Shown: one piece after another, positions 19,893 through 27,818 of the stretch | Numbering within the stretch: position 1 is the first letter of the stretch | Layout of the letters: each line of letters starts with the position of its first letter | Assembly: GCA_041739465.1 (NCBI GenBank) | Contig: JBGSNX010000043.1 | Coordinates: 1 to 54,045, forward strand | Length of the DNA stretch: 54,045 nt | Direction: 5' to 3' | From: BOKV01 sp041739465 | Lineage (GTDB): Bacteria; Pseudomonadota; Alphaproteobacteria; Rhizobiales; Rhizobiaceae | Notes under the pieces: generated by a model | The model's input: the letters and a program-made list of their open reading frames with translations, nothing else | What the model was told of the DNA's origin: nothing | Database searches by the model: none | Made by a program: the position numbers and the translations under genes

Positions 19893-20285
19893 TCAGGCAA
19901 TAATGCCGAAAACATACAGCAGCGGTCCGGCTGCAAGCGCGATCTCCAGAAGCACCGAAACCACGTTGAACACCGTGAATCCACGGTCCACAACCATCGA
20001 AACAAAGCGTCCGAACACCGTGAATGCCCATCCGGCACCCAGCGCCATGATGAGGAACGGCTGCGCAAACAGGATCGTTGTTATCCCCACCCCCAGATAA
20101 AATCCGGCCAGCGTTCCGCGGCTTTCAGACAAAGCCTCGGGTGATTCGGGTTTGGGTTGCAGACGCAGGAGGGAAAGAGTGGAACGGGCGAACACGAGCG
20201 CAACAAGTCCGAAGCCGATGGTGATCGCCGCCGACACAAAGGACAGCCATTCGCCCAGCGATTGCGGGGTGTAGAAATCTATCAC
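19893..20285 (-). CDS. Small membrane protein (DUF4345-like), function unknown
   Basis: The 130-residue protein has about four hydrophobic segments (near residues 15-35, 60-80, 85-105 and 108-130). A polar loop rich in P, E and S (about 43-56) follows the first segment, and VDRGFTVFNVVSVLLEIALA lies near the end. Layout and length resemble DUF4345-type proteins, recalled with limited certainty. The start is GTG 20285 with AGGAG six bases upstream. It lies between priA and the atp operon on the same strand, 92 nt after priA. Confidence 0.7.
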   Translation of the reverse strand: MIDFYTPQSLGEWLSFVSAAITIGFGLVALVFARSTLSLLRLQPKPESPEALSESRGTLAGFYLGVGITTILFAQPFLIMALGAGWAFTVFGRFVSMVVDRGFTVFNVVSVLLEIALAAGPLLYVFGIIA

Positions 20286-20377
20286 TTGGCACTCCTGACT
20301 TTACTGATTCGCCGCCTTCGGTGATGGTTACAACAATTGGCCTACTGCGTAACTGCCGCCTCCCAAATGTGATCGCC

Positions 20378-22552
20378 TTACAGGAAACTCTGCGGATCGA
20401 TGTCAACCTGCACCCGGATGCTGCCAAGCGCCTTGGGGCCATTTGCCAGCATCTCCCGGATAAAGCCCTGCATGTCTGCGCGGCGCTCGCCTTGAAGGAG
20501 CAACCGGAAGCGGTGCTGACCCCGGATCAGCGCCAAAGGAGCTTCGGCAGGCCCCAAAACATGAATGACGGCCGCCTTCGGCGCGGTTTTTCGAAGCGCC
20601 CTTGCGTGGGCTTCGGCAACAGCCCGGCTTTCCGCCGATACAATGACGCTGGCAAGTCGCCCGAACGGGGGCAAGTGCGCGTCTCGCCGTTGCGCCGTTT
20701 CCCGCTCATAGAAAAGTTCACGTTCACCGCTGGCCAATGCAGCAATGACCGGGTGCTGGGGTTGCCAGGTTTGCAGCCAGCCGGTGCTTTTTCGCCCGTC
20801 GCGCCCTGCCCGGCCGGTTACCTGCGACAAAAGCTGAAACGTCCGCTCGGCGGCGCGCGGATCACCATTGGCGAGGCCAAGGTCGGCATCGACGACACCA
20901 ACGCAGGTGAGCATCGGAAAATTGTGCCCCTTGGCCACCAGCTGTGTGCCGATAACGATGTCGGCCTCGCCCTTGGCGATGGCTTCCAGTTCAAGCCGCA
21001 GCCGCGAAACACCGCCCGCCATGTCTGATGAAAGCACCACGGTACGCGCATCTGGAAAAAGTGTGACCACTTCTTCGGCAAGCCGCTCCACACCCGGCCC
21101 ACATGCGGTCAGGTGGTCCAGCGCGCCGCATTGCGGGCAGGACTGCGGAACTGGTTCATTGTGGCCGCAATGGTGGCAGATGAGTTGTTTGCGAAAGCGG
21201 TGCTCAACCAGCCATGCCGAACAATCGCTGCACTGGAAACGGTGTCCGCATGCCCGGCAAAGGGTGAGTGGCGCATAGCCGCGACGGTTCAGGAACAACA
21301 GGGATTGCCCCCCGGCTTCCAGCGCGCCGGTCATGGCATGCACCAGACGGGGCGACAAGAACCTCCCCGCAGGCGGCGCATCGCGCCGAAGGTCGATAAC
21401 GCGAATGTCCGGCATTGCCGCTTCGCCATACCGCTGGTCCAGGCGCAAAAGCTCGTAACGGCCGGCCTGCGCATTCACACGGCTTTCGATCGACGGTGTC
21501 GCCGATGCCAGCACAGCTGCAGCCTTGCCCAGTTGCGCCCGGACAATTGCCATGTCGCGCGCGTTGTAAAAGACCCGGTCCTCCTGCTTGTATGCAAGGT
21601 CATGTTCTTCATCCACCACAATCAACCCAAGATCGCGGAATGGCAGGAAAAGCGCAGACCTCGCCCCGGCAACCACTTGCACCTCGCCGGTCGCAGCCTG
21701 TCGCCAGACGGCTTCGCGCCTTTTTGGTGCAACTTCAGAATGCCATTCCGCCGGTCTTGCGCCAAAGCGCGTCTCGAAGCGGTCGAGAAACGCCGCTGTC
21801 AGGGCAATTTCCGGAAGCAGGATCAACACCTGGCGGCCTTGCCGCACGGCTTCGGCGACAGCTTCGAAATACACCTCCGTCTTGCCTGACCCGGTGACCC
21901 CGTCAATCAACGTGACGCCAAATGCGCGCTTGGTGATGGATTGGCGAAGCGTTTGCGCAGCTTGTGCCTGAGCTGCATTGAGCGCCGGATCGAGATAGGA
22001 AGGGTCTGGCCGGGCAACCACAGGCTGCGGCGGCACCTTGACGGATTCAAAGACCCCGAGCCGCGCCAATCCTTCGACCACCGATACGGACACCCCGGCT
22101 GCATGCGCCAATCCGGATTTGGTCCAGGATTGCCCTGGACGCGCCAGCTCCAGAACGGCAGTGCGCGCTCCTGTCAGCCTTTCCGGTTCGACGCCGCAAT
22201 ACCGCAGCCCCTCAAGCAGCGCGGGCGGGTCAAATGCACCGGGCGCGCGCAAAACCATCCGGGCAACCATGCCGGGTGGGGAAAGTGTGTAGGCGGAAAC
22301 CCATTCGATGAACGCGAGCATCTCCGGCTGCAAGGCCGGGCAGTCAAACTTGAGGGTGACCGAGCGAAGCTTTCGTGCTTCTACATCTGCGACAGCCGGG
22401 TACCAGACTATTCCTGCGACCTGCCTTGGCCCGAGCGGCACCTGTACGATGTCGCCGGCACCAAGCTCCATCCCTTCCGGAACGAGGTACGAATACGGCT
22501 TCTCCGCCGGGATCGGCAGCAACACATTGGCGATTTTCGCAATGCCGTTCAA
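20378..22552 (-). CDS. priA: Primosomal protein N', replication-restart helicase
   Basis: The 724-residue protein has an N-terminal 3' DNA-binding domain (VLLPIPAEKPYSYLVPEGM), a superfamily 2 helicase core (Walker A GVTGSGKTEVY, Walker B VDEEHD) and four C-x2-C pairs binding zinc (CRAC, CSDC, CHHC, CPQC). The later motifs DADLGLANGD and QVTGRAGRDG follow. It reloads the replisome at collapsed forks. The frame opens with TTG 22552, the only usable start upstream of the conserved N-terminus; its ribosome-binding site is weak. Length is normal. Confidence 0.97.
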   Translation of the reverse strand: MNGIAKIANVLLPIPAEKPYSYLVPEGMELGAGDIVQVPLGPRQVAGIVWYPAVADVEARKLRSVTLKFDCPALQPEMLAFIEWVSAYTLSPPGMVARMVLRAPGAFDPPALLEGLRYCGVEPERLTGARTAVLELARPGQSWTKSGLAHAAGVSVSVVEGLARLGVFESVKVPPQPVVARPDPSYLDPALNAAQAQAAQTLRQSITKRAFGVTLIDGVTGSGKTEVYFEAVAEAVRQGRQVLILLPEIALTAAFLDRFETRFGARPAEWHSEVAPKRREAVWRQAATGEVQVVAGARSALFLPFRDLGLIVVDEEHDLAYKQEDRVFYNARDMAIVRAQLGKAAAVLASATPSIESRVNAQAGRYELLRLDQRYGEAAMPDIRVIDLRRDAPPAGRFLSPRLVHAMTGALEAGGQSLLFLNRRGYAPLTLCRACGHRFQCSDCSAWLVEHRFRKQLICHHCGHNEPVPQSCPQCGALDHLTACGPGVERLAEEVVTLFPDARTVVLSSDMAGGVSRLRLELEAIAKGEADIVIGTQLVAKGHNFPMLTCVGVVDADLGLANGDPRAAERTFQLLSQVTGRAGRDGRKSTGWLQTWQPQHPVIAALASGERELFYERETAQRRDAHLPPFGRLASVIVSAESRAVAEAHARALRKTAPKAAVIHVLGPAEAPLALIRGQHRFRLLLQGERRADMQGFIREMLANGPKALGSIRVQVDIDPQSFL

Positions 22553-22695
22553 AATTGCATTTCCAGGTTTGTTGCCATCGTCAAGAATGACCTGCCTTGC
22601 AGATCTGCATTTGCCAACCCCGCACTTTCCATTCGTTGATTGGCCATGTAATAGCTGGCTCCTGAGAATTGCCGAGTTTTTGAAAGGGCGCCGTG

Positions 22696-23349
22696 GTGAA
22701 GTTTTTTGTTGATACCGCTGATCCCAAGGAAATCAGGGAACTCAATGACCTTGGCATGCTGGACGGCGTGACCACCAACCCTTCGATCATAGCCAAATCC
22801 GGCCGTGACATCATGGAAGTGACACGGGAAATTTGCTCGATTGTCTCCGGTCCGGTTTCTGCCGAAGTTACCGCACTCGATTTTGACGGAATGATGCGCG
22901 AAGCTGCAATCCTTGGAAAGATCGCAAGCAATATCTGCATCAAGGTTCCATTGACACCAGCGGGCCTGAAAGCCTGCAAGGCGCTGGCCGGCAACGGCAC
23001 CATGGTCAATGTCACCTTGTGCTTCTCGGCAAACCAGGCACTGCTGGCAGCCAAGGCCGGGGCAACCTTCATTTCACCCTTCATCGGTCGCCTCGACGAC
23101 CAAGGCCTTGAAGGCATGGAACTGATCAACGAAATCCGGACCATCTATGACAATTTCGGGTTTGAGACCCAAATTCTGGCTGCTTCAATTCGCACCGTCA
23201 ACCATGTCAAACAGGCCGCAATGCTCGGCTCCGACGTGGCAACGATCCCGCCGGCCATCATCCATGCGCTCTACAAGCACCCCATGACCGACAAGGGCAT
23301 CGAGTCCTTCATGTCCGACTGGGCAAAGTCCGGCCAGAAAATCGCCTGA
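22696..23349 (+). CDS. fsa: Fructose-6-phosphate aldolase/transaldolase (small TalC type)
   Basis: The 217-residue protein starts MKFFVDTADPKEI and has GVTTNPSIIAKSGRD, the Schiff-base lysine region ICIKVPLTPAGLKA (Lys near residue 86), VTLCFSANQALLAAKAGAT and FISPFIGRLDD. It belongs to the short transaldolase subfamily 3, which includes both FSA and true transaldolases. In rhizobial genomes it is often called a probable transaldolase, so tal is an equally fair symbol. Two GTG codons stand in tandem at 22693 and 22696; the second has AGGG at 7-nt spacing and gives the family N-terminus. Confidence 0.9.
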   Translation: MKFFVDTADPKEIRELNDLGMLDGVTTNPSIIAKSGRDIMEVTREICSIVSGPVSAEVTALDFDGMMREAAILGKIASNICIKVPLTPAGLKACKALAGNGTMVNVTLCFSANQALLAAKAGATFISPFIGRLDDQGLEGMELINEIRTIYDNFGFETQILAASIRTVNHVKQAAMLGSDVATIPPAIIHALYKHPMTDKGIESFMSDWAKSGQKIA

Positions 23350-23396
23350 GTGTTTCGCTAACCCGGTGCTAACCATGCGCCGGATAGGGTGGAAAC

Positions 23397-24341
23397 ATGG
23401 AAACGATTCTCGTCAATTGCACTGCGGAACTTGCGGCCTTGCGGCATGAATGGCTTGTCCATCTCAAGGACGAACGCCGCGTGGCTGCCAATACCGTCGA
23501 AGCCTATGAGCGCGATGTCCGCCAGTTCCTTTCCTTTTTGACCCTGCACGAAGGCCATCCTGCCGGCCGCATAGACTTGGCTGATCTTCGCCCCAACGAC
23601 ATGCGCGGCTATCTGGCGCAACGGCGCAATGGCGGCGCAGGCGCGCGCACGCTGGGGCGGGGTCTTGCCGGCATTCGCTCTTTTGTCCGGTTTCTTGAAC
23701 AAAAAGGCCTTGCAGGCACCACCGGGCTTCGCCTCGTGCGCTCGCCCCGCCAGCCCAAATCCCTGCCAAAGCCGATTGCCGCATCCGCAGCAATTTCCAT
23801 GACATCGCAAGATAGCCAGTTTTCGCAGGAACCCTGGATATCCGCCCGCGATGCAGCCATTTTGTCGTTGCTGTATGGCTGCGGACTTCGGATCGGCGAG
23901 GCGTTGGCGCTGACGCCTGAACACATGGCTGCATCGGCGGGCGGCAGTCTGGTTGTTACCGGCAAGGGTGGGAAAACCCGGATGGTGCCGCTGCTTCCCG
24001 TCATTTCACAGGCTGTTTCGCTTTACCGCGAACTGTGCCCCTACCATCTCGAAAACGACGGCCTGCTGTTCCGGGGTGCCAAGGGCGGGGTCCTGCACCG
24101 CGCCATCATCGAAAAATCGGTCGCAAGGCTGCGCGGTGCATTGGGCCTTGCCAACAGTGCGACGCCCCACGCGCTTCGCCATTCTTTCGCTACCCATTTG
24201 CTGGCCAATGGCGGGGACTTGCGCACGATCCAGGAATTGCTGGGCCATGCCAGCCTTTCAACGACGCAAATCTACACGGCGGTTGATACCGCCAGACTGC
24301 TGGACGTCTACGCAAAGGCGCACCCCCGCGCGTCAGGTTGA
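23397..24341 (+). CDS. xerC: Tyrosine recombinase XerC (dimer resolution)
   Basis: The 314-residue protein has a SAM-like N-terminal domain (ERRVAANTVEAYERDVRQFL) and a tyrosine-recombinase catalytic domain. The catalytic domain carries the active Arg in YGCGLRIGEAL, Lys in GKGGKTR, HALRHSFATHLL, GHASLSTTQIYTAV (nucleophile Tyr near residue 295) and the terminal LLDVYAKAHPRA. It resolves chromosome dimers at dif with XerD and FtsK. Nothing around it suggests a mobile element, so it is the housekeeping enzyme. It is 47 nt downstream of the transaldolase gene. Confidence 0.93.
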   Translation: METILVNCTAELAALRHEWLVHLKDERRVAANTVEAYERDVRQFLSFLTLHEGHPAGRIDLADLRPNDMRGYLAQRRNGGAGARTLGRGLAGIRSFVRFLEQKGLAGTTGLRLVRSPRQPKSLPKPIAASAAISMTSQDSQFSQEPWISARDAAILSLLYGCGLRIGEALALTPEHMAASAGGSLVVTGKGGKTRMVPLLPVISQAVSLYRELCPYHLENDGLLFRGAKGGVLHRAIIEKSVARLRGALGLANSATPHALRHSFATHLLANGGDLRTIQELLGHASLSTTQIYTAVDTARLLDVYAKAHPRASG

Positions 24342-24388
24342 ACGGTTCGCTTAACGCAAAATCCAGATATTTCCTGCAAGGTGGCGGG

Positions 24389-25462
24389 ATGAAAAACAGC
24401 CGCCTTTCCGAAATTTCGTTCGAATCCGCGAGCACGAAGCTTGTTGCACTTGTCGCAGCGCTGCACGCGATACTGCTGGCCGCGTTCATGCTGACAGTGG
24501 TTTCGGCAAGCCAGGCCCTGTCGGCAGAACAGGCCCGGTGCACGGGCACCGACCTGATCGCAAGGCTCGAAATGGAGCGCCCCGCCGACCTGGCGCAGGC
24601 GCGCCGGGAAGCTGCCGAGACGGTCAATTCAACGTCGGTCTTCTGGAAGATCTCCGTACAGGGCAAGCCGGATTCTTACCTTTTTGGCACAATGCACTCG
24701 CCCGACCCGCGGGTTGCCCGCATGGAGGGCAGCGTCAAGTCGGCGTTCGACACCACCACGAAGGTGATCGTTGAAAGCACGGATGCCCTTGATCCCGCAA
24801 AAATGCAGGCAGCGATGCTGAGGCTCAAGGACCAGGCCTTTCTGGCACCAGACACCAGCATCGAAGAGCTTGTGTCGCCCAACGCCTTGCCAAAACTTCA
24901 GCAACAGGCGCAGGCGCGCTCAATTCCATGGGCCGTGGCAAGGCGCATGCAGCCCTGGATGATCGCCGCGGCCATTGCCCGTCCGGTTTGCGAGACTGCC
25001 GATGCCGCATCTCCGGTGCTCGACCAGTTGATAGCCAATACCGCCCTGGCAAACGGCAAGGAACTTATCGGCCTGGAGTCGGTCGATGACCAGTTTCGGG
25101 CAGTGACTGCAATTCCACAGGATTTCCACGTCAATGCACTCGCCGACCTCGTCGAACTGGGCGATTTCACCGACGATGTGATGGAAACGACCAAATTGCT
25201 CTACCTTGAGGGCAATACCGGCATGATGTTGCCGCTTGTCCGGCTTTATTCGCCCAAGGCCTATGCCGGCAAAGGCTATTCGCAGTTTCAGGAAGAACTG
25301 ATCGGGAAACGCAACCATGTCATGGCACAACGCGCGCTTCAACACCTGGAAAAAGGTGGGGTTTTCATGGCTGTCGGTGCCATGCACATCCCCGGTGACG
25401 ACGGCCTGGTGGCACTCCTGCAAGCAGCCGGTTACACGGTAGAGTCAATCACGAAACTGTGA
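24389..25462 (+). CDS. TraB/GumN family protein (Tiki-fold, predicted metalloprotease-like)
   Basis: The 357-residue protein has an N-terminal membrane segment (residues about 21-46) that may act as an uncleaved anchor or a late signal peptide. The TraB/GumN domain follows. It has the paired motifs FGTMHSPDPRV (near residue 95) and the C-terminal GAMHIPGDDGLVALL, with a central VIVESTD. These GxxH motifs form the predicted metal site of the family. The substrate is unknown. ATG 24389 (AAGGTGGCGGG upstream) is preferred to an in-frame TTG at 24338 that overlaps the xerC stop. Confidence 0.87.
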   Translation: MKNSRLSEISFESASTKLVALVAALHAILLAAFMLTVVSASQALSAEQARCTGTDLIARLEMERPADLAQARREAAETVNSTSVFWKISVQGKPDSYLFGTMHSPDPRVARMEGSVKSAFDTTTKVIVESTDALDPAKMQAAMLRLKDQAFLAPDTSIEELVSPNALPKLQQQAQARSIPWAVARRMQPWMIAAAIARPVCETADAASPVLDQLIANTALANGKELIGLESVDDQFRAVTAIPQDFHVNALADLVELGDFTDDVMETTKLLYLEGNTGMMLPLVRLYSPKAYAGKGYSQFQEELIGKRNHVMAQRALQHLEKGGVFMAVGAMHIPGDDGLVALLQAAGYTVESITKL

Positions 25463-25544
25463 CCAAAGCCATCTGGCGTGATTTCATCTTCGTGTTAGCT
25501 TTTTTGCGATCGGGTATTTCCCCGTGACCGAAAGGAACGCTTCC

Positions 25545-25751
25545 ATGAAAAGCATGCTTTCCCTTCTTGCCGCCGCAGCTCTTTTTGCTTCCACCGGTAT
25601 GGCTTCGGCCATGTGCGGTCATGACAGTGCAAAATTGCAGCAGTCGGTTGCCAGCACCACCACAACCGCTCCGGTTGACGAAACAGAAGCCGTCAGCACG
25701 CATGACCCGCTCACCGTCAAGAAGCCGGTCAGCGAAGAGCCAGCCGAATAA
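25545..25751 (+). CDS. Small exported protein of unknown function
   Basis: The 68-residue product begins with a clear Sec signal peptide (MKSMLSLLAAAALFASTGMASA). That leaves a mature peptide of about 46 residues, rich in T, S, V, E and P, with one cysteine near its start (MCGHDS). AAAGGAA lies six to ten bases before the ATG, and a strong terminator follows, so this is a real, separately terminated gene. A GTG at 25524 is in frame but would spoil the signal peptide. Cysteine four residues from a GMASA site does not form a lipobox. Confidence 0.72.
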   Translation: MKSMLSLLAAAALFASTGMASAMCGHDSAKLQQSVASTTTTAPVDETEAVSTHDPLTVKKPVSEEPAE

Positions 25752-25782
25752 GCTGCACTGTTTTTCTGAACCATCATTGACT

Positions 25783-25811
25783 GCCGGAACGCTTGGCGTT
25801 CCGGCTTTTTT
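25783..25811 (+). terminator. Rho-independent terminator after the small exported-protein gene
   Basis: GCCGGAACGC (25783-25792) pairs perfectly with GCGTTCCGGC (25796-25805) around a TTG loop, followed by TTTTTT. It is directional for the plus strand; the other side lacks a T tract for lpdA. Confidence 0.95.
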
Positions 25812-25830
25812 GTTTTCGAGGCGGTTTGTT

Positions 25831-27234
25831 TCAGATGTGTAGCGGCTTGCCGAAAGTCGCCAGCGCCGCCTCGCGCACAGCTTCAGACAGTGTGGGGTGC
25901 GCATGGCAGGTGCGGCCCAGATCCTCGGACGATCCGCCAAATTCCATCAGAACCGCAGCTTCATGGATGAGATCGCCAGCACCCTGTCCGACAATGTGCA
26001 CCCCCAGAACCTTGTCGGTTGCCTTGTCGGCAAGGAATTTCACAAAGCCTTCGGTCTGGTTCATCGCCCTTGCGCGCCCATTTGCCGTGAACGGGAATTT
26101 TCCGGCAACATAGGCGATGCCCGCCGCCTTAAGTTCTTCTTCGGTCTTGCCGACCGAGGCAACTTCCGGATGCGTGTAGACGACGCTGGGAATGACATCG
26201 TAATTCACGTGGCCATGCTGCCCGGCAATGGTTTCAGCCACCGCAACGCCTTCGTCTTCGGCCTTGTGCGCCAGCATCGGCCCGGAAATGACGTCGCCGA
26301 TCGCGTAGATGCCAGCCACATTGGTACGCCAGCGATTGTCGGTTTTCACTTTGCCGCGCTCGGTTTCGATACCCGCAGCTTCCAGTCCCAGCCCATCGGT
26401 GAACGGACGCCGTCCGGTGGATATCAGCACGACATCGGCCGAAATGGTTTCAGGCGCGCCGCCATTGACCGGCTCGAATGTAACCTTGGCGCCCTTCCCG
26501 GATTTCTCGACGGCAGTGACTTTTGAAGACAACCGAATGTCCATGCCTTGCTTGGCTACAATGCGCTGAAACTGCTTGGAGGCTTCCCCGTCCATGCCGC
26601 CCAGCAGCTTGTCCAGATATTCGATCACCGTGACCTTCGAGCCGAGCCTGTTCCACACCGAACCCAGCTCCAACCCGATGACACCGCCGCCAACCACAAC
26701 CAGGCTGGCTGGAACCTTTGCAAGATCGAGCGCACCGGTGGACGAAACAATTGTCTTCTCGTCGATAGCGACTTCAACGCCGGGAATGCCGGCAATGTCC
26801 GAGCCAGTGGCTATGACGATGTTTTGGGTTTCAAGAAGGGCCTCGCCACCATTGGCATCGACAACACGAACCTTGCCGGGCGCAGCAATCGACCCTGTGC
26901 CATGAAACACATCGACCTTGTTCTTCTTCATCAGGAAGGCAACGCCGTCGACATTGGCTTTGACGACGCTGTCCTTGTGCGCCATCATCGCCTTGAGATC
27001 GAGTTCCGGCTTGCCCATCTTGATGCCCAGCGCGGCAAACCCGTGACCGGCCTCATGAAACATTTCAGAAGCATGCAGCAGTGCCTTGGATGGAATGCAG
27101 CCAATGTTGAGACAGGTTCCGCCCAGCGTTTCGCGCTTTTCCACAATGGCCGTTTTCAGGCCCAACTGGGCTGCCTTGATTGCGCAGACATAACCGCCCG
27201 GTCCGGATCCGATAATCACAACATCATGCGACAT
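25831..27234 (-). CDS. lpdA: Dihydrolipoyl dehydrogenase (E3)
   Basis: The 467-residue flavoprotein has the FAD-binding IIGSGPGGYVCAIKAAQLG, the redox-active disulfide GGTCLNIGCIPSK (Cys near 42 and 47), the NAD-binding VVGGGVIGLELGSVW, and the C-terminal active-site HAHPTLSEAVREA. It reoxidises lipoamide on the E2 of 2-oxoglutarate dehydrogenase and possibly other complexes. It is the last gene of the mdh-suc block, behind the MAPEG gene, which supports the 2-oxoglutarate assignment. Confidence 0.97.
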   Translation of the reverse strand: MSHDVVIIGSGPGGYVCAIKAAQLGLKTAIVEKRETLGGTCLNIGCIPSKALLHASEMFHEAGHGFAALGIKMGKPELDLKAMMAHKDSVVKANVDGVAFLMKKNKVDVFHGTGSIAAPGKVRVVDANGGEALLETQNIVIATGSDIAGIPGVEVAIDEKTIVSSTGALDLAKVPASLVVVGGGVIGLELGSVWNRLGSKVTVIEYLDKLLGGMDGEASKQFQRIVAKQGMDIRLSSKVTAVEKSGKGAKVTFEPVNGGAPETISADVVLISTGRRPFTDGLGLEAAGIETERGKVKTDNRWRTNVAGIYAIGDVISGPMLAHKAEDEGVAVAETIAGQHGHVNYDVIPSVVYTHPEVASVGKTEEELKAAGIAYVAGKFPFTANGRARAMNQTEGFVKFLADKATDKVLGVHIVGQGAGDLIHEAAVLMEFGGSSEDLGRTCHAHPTLSEAVREAALATFGKPLHI

Positions 27235-27259
27235 TTTTTATTCCAGCCTCGTTTGCAAT

Positions 27260-27286
27260 AGCGGCGGCACTGATTGCGCCGCCGCT
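27260..27286 (-). repeat. GC-rich hairpin between the MAPEG gene and lpdA
   Basis: AGCGGCGGC (27260-27268) and GCCGCCGCT (27278-27286) form a perfect 9-bp stem with a 9-nt loop in the 80-nt gap. There is no T tract on either side, so it is not an intrinsic terminator. It could be a processing or RNA-stability element that sets the lpdA level separately. Confidence 0.6.
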
Positions 27287-27314
27287 GACTTGAGTTTTCA
27301 GGCGTTTCTCGAAA

Positions 27315-27713
27315 CTAGAACGCCAGCTTGAGCATTTCCCAAAGGATCAGCGCCAGTCCACCGGTGGATACGGTCCAGATAATGGTGCGAAGGAAAGGCA
27401 GGCCGGAGACATAGGCCGGAACATACAGAACGCGGCCCCAGAAATAGATCTGTGCGCCCAGCGCCGTGTTTGCGTTTGCGTTGCCGGTATAAAGCACCAC
27501 CAGGACGAGAGCCGCGAAAGGAGCCAGCGTTTCCAGAAGATTGAAGTAGGACCGTTCAATCCGCCCGGCAATGCCGGTCGGGTTTTTCCACTCGTCACGC
27601 GCGCTGACAGCGTAGCTCAGCCCGTTTTGCAGGATTTCCGCTACCACTTGTGCAATCAACTGCACAAAAAACAGCGCAACAGTGAACAGTAGCATTTTCA
27701 ATTCGATGGACAT
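27315..27713 (-). CDS. MAPEG family integral membrane protein
   Basis: The 132-residue protein has four hydrophobic helices. The first loop contains N-x-x-E-T-L (FNLLETLAPFAALVLV, residues about 57-72), and W-G-R-V-L-Y-V-P-A-Y follows. These match the MAPEG superfamily (microsomal glutathione transferase-like; the bacterial MAPEG/DUF1434 group). Whether it uses glutathione is unknown. It lies between the caspase-like gene (105 nt) and lpdA (80 nt) on the same strand. A role in redox or lipid metabolism linked to lpdA is only a guess. Confidence 0.85.
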   Translation of the reverse strand: MSIELKMLLFTVALFFVQLIAQVVAEILQNGLSYAVSARDEWKNPTGIAGRIERSYFNLLETLAPFAALVLVVLYTGNANANTALGAQIYFWGRVLYVPAYVSGLPFLRTIIWTVSTGGLALILWEMLKLAF

Positions 27714-27818
27714 GCAATTCTCCCCATGGGTGCAGATGGGCGGACTATAGCCGAACGAAGCATCAATTCCAGCCGCTTTGGTGGGTGAGGCGATAGCATA
27801 TTCGTGCCAATTGGGTGA

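Noticed and set aside
23397..24341. Tyrosine recombinase as a sign of an integrated element
   Set aside because: The sequence fits housekeeping XerC, it is next to ordinary genes, and no direct repeats, tRNA junction or phage genes are near.
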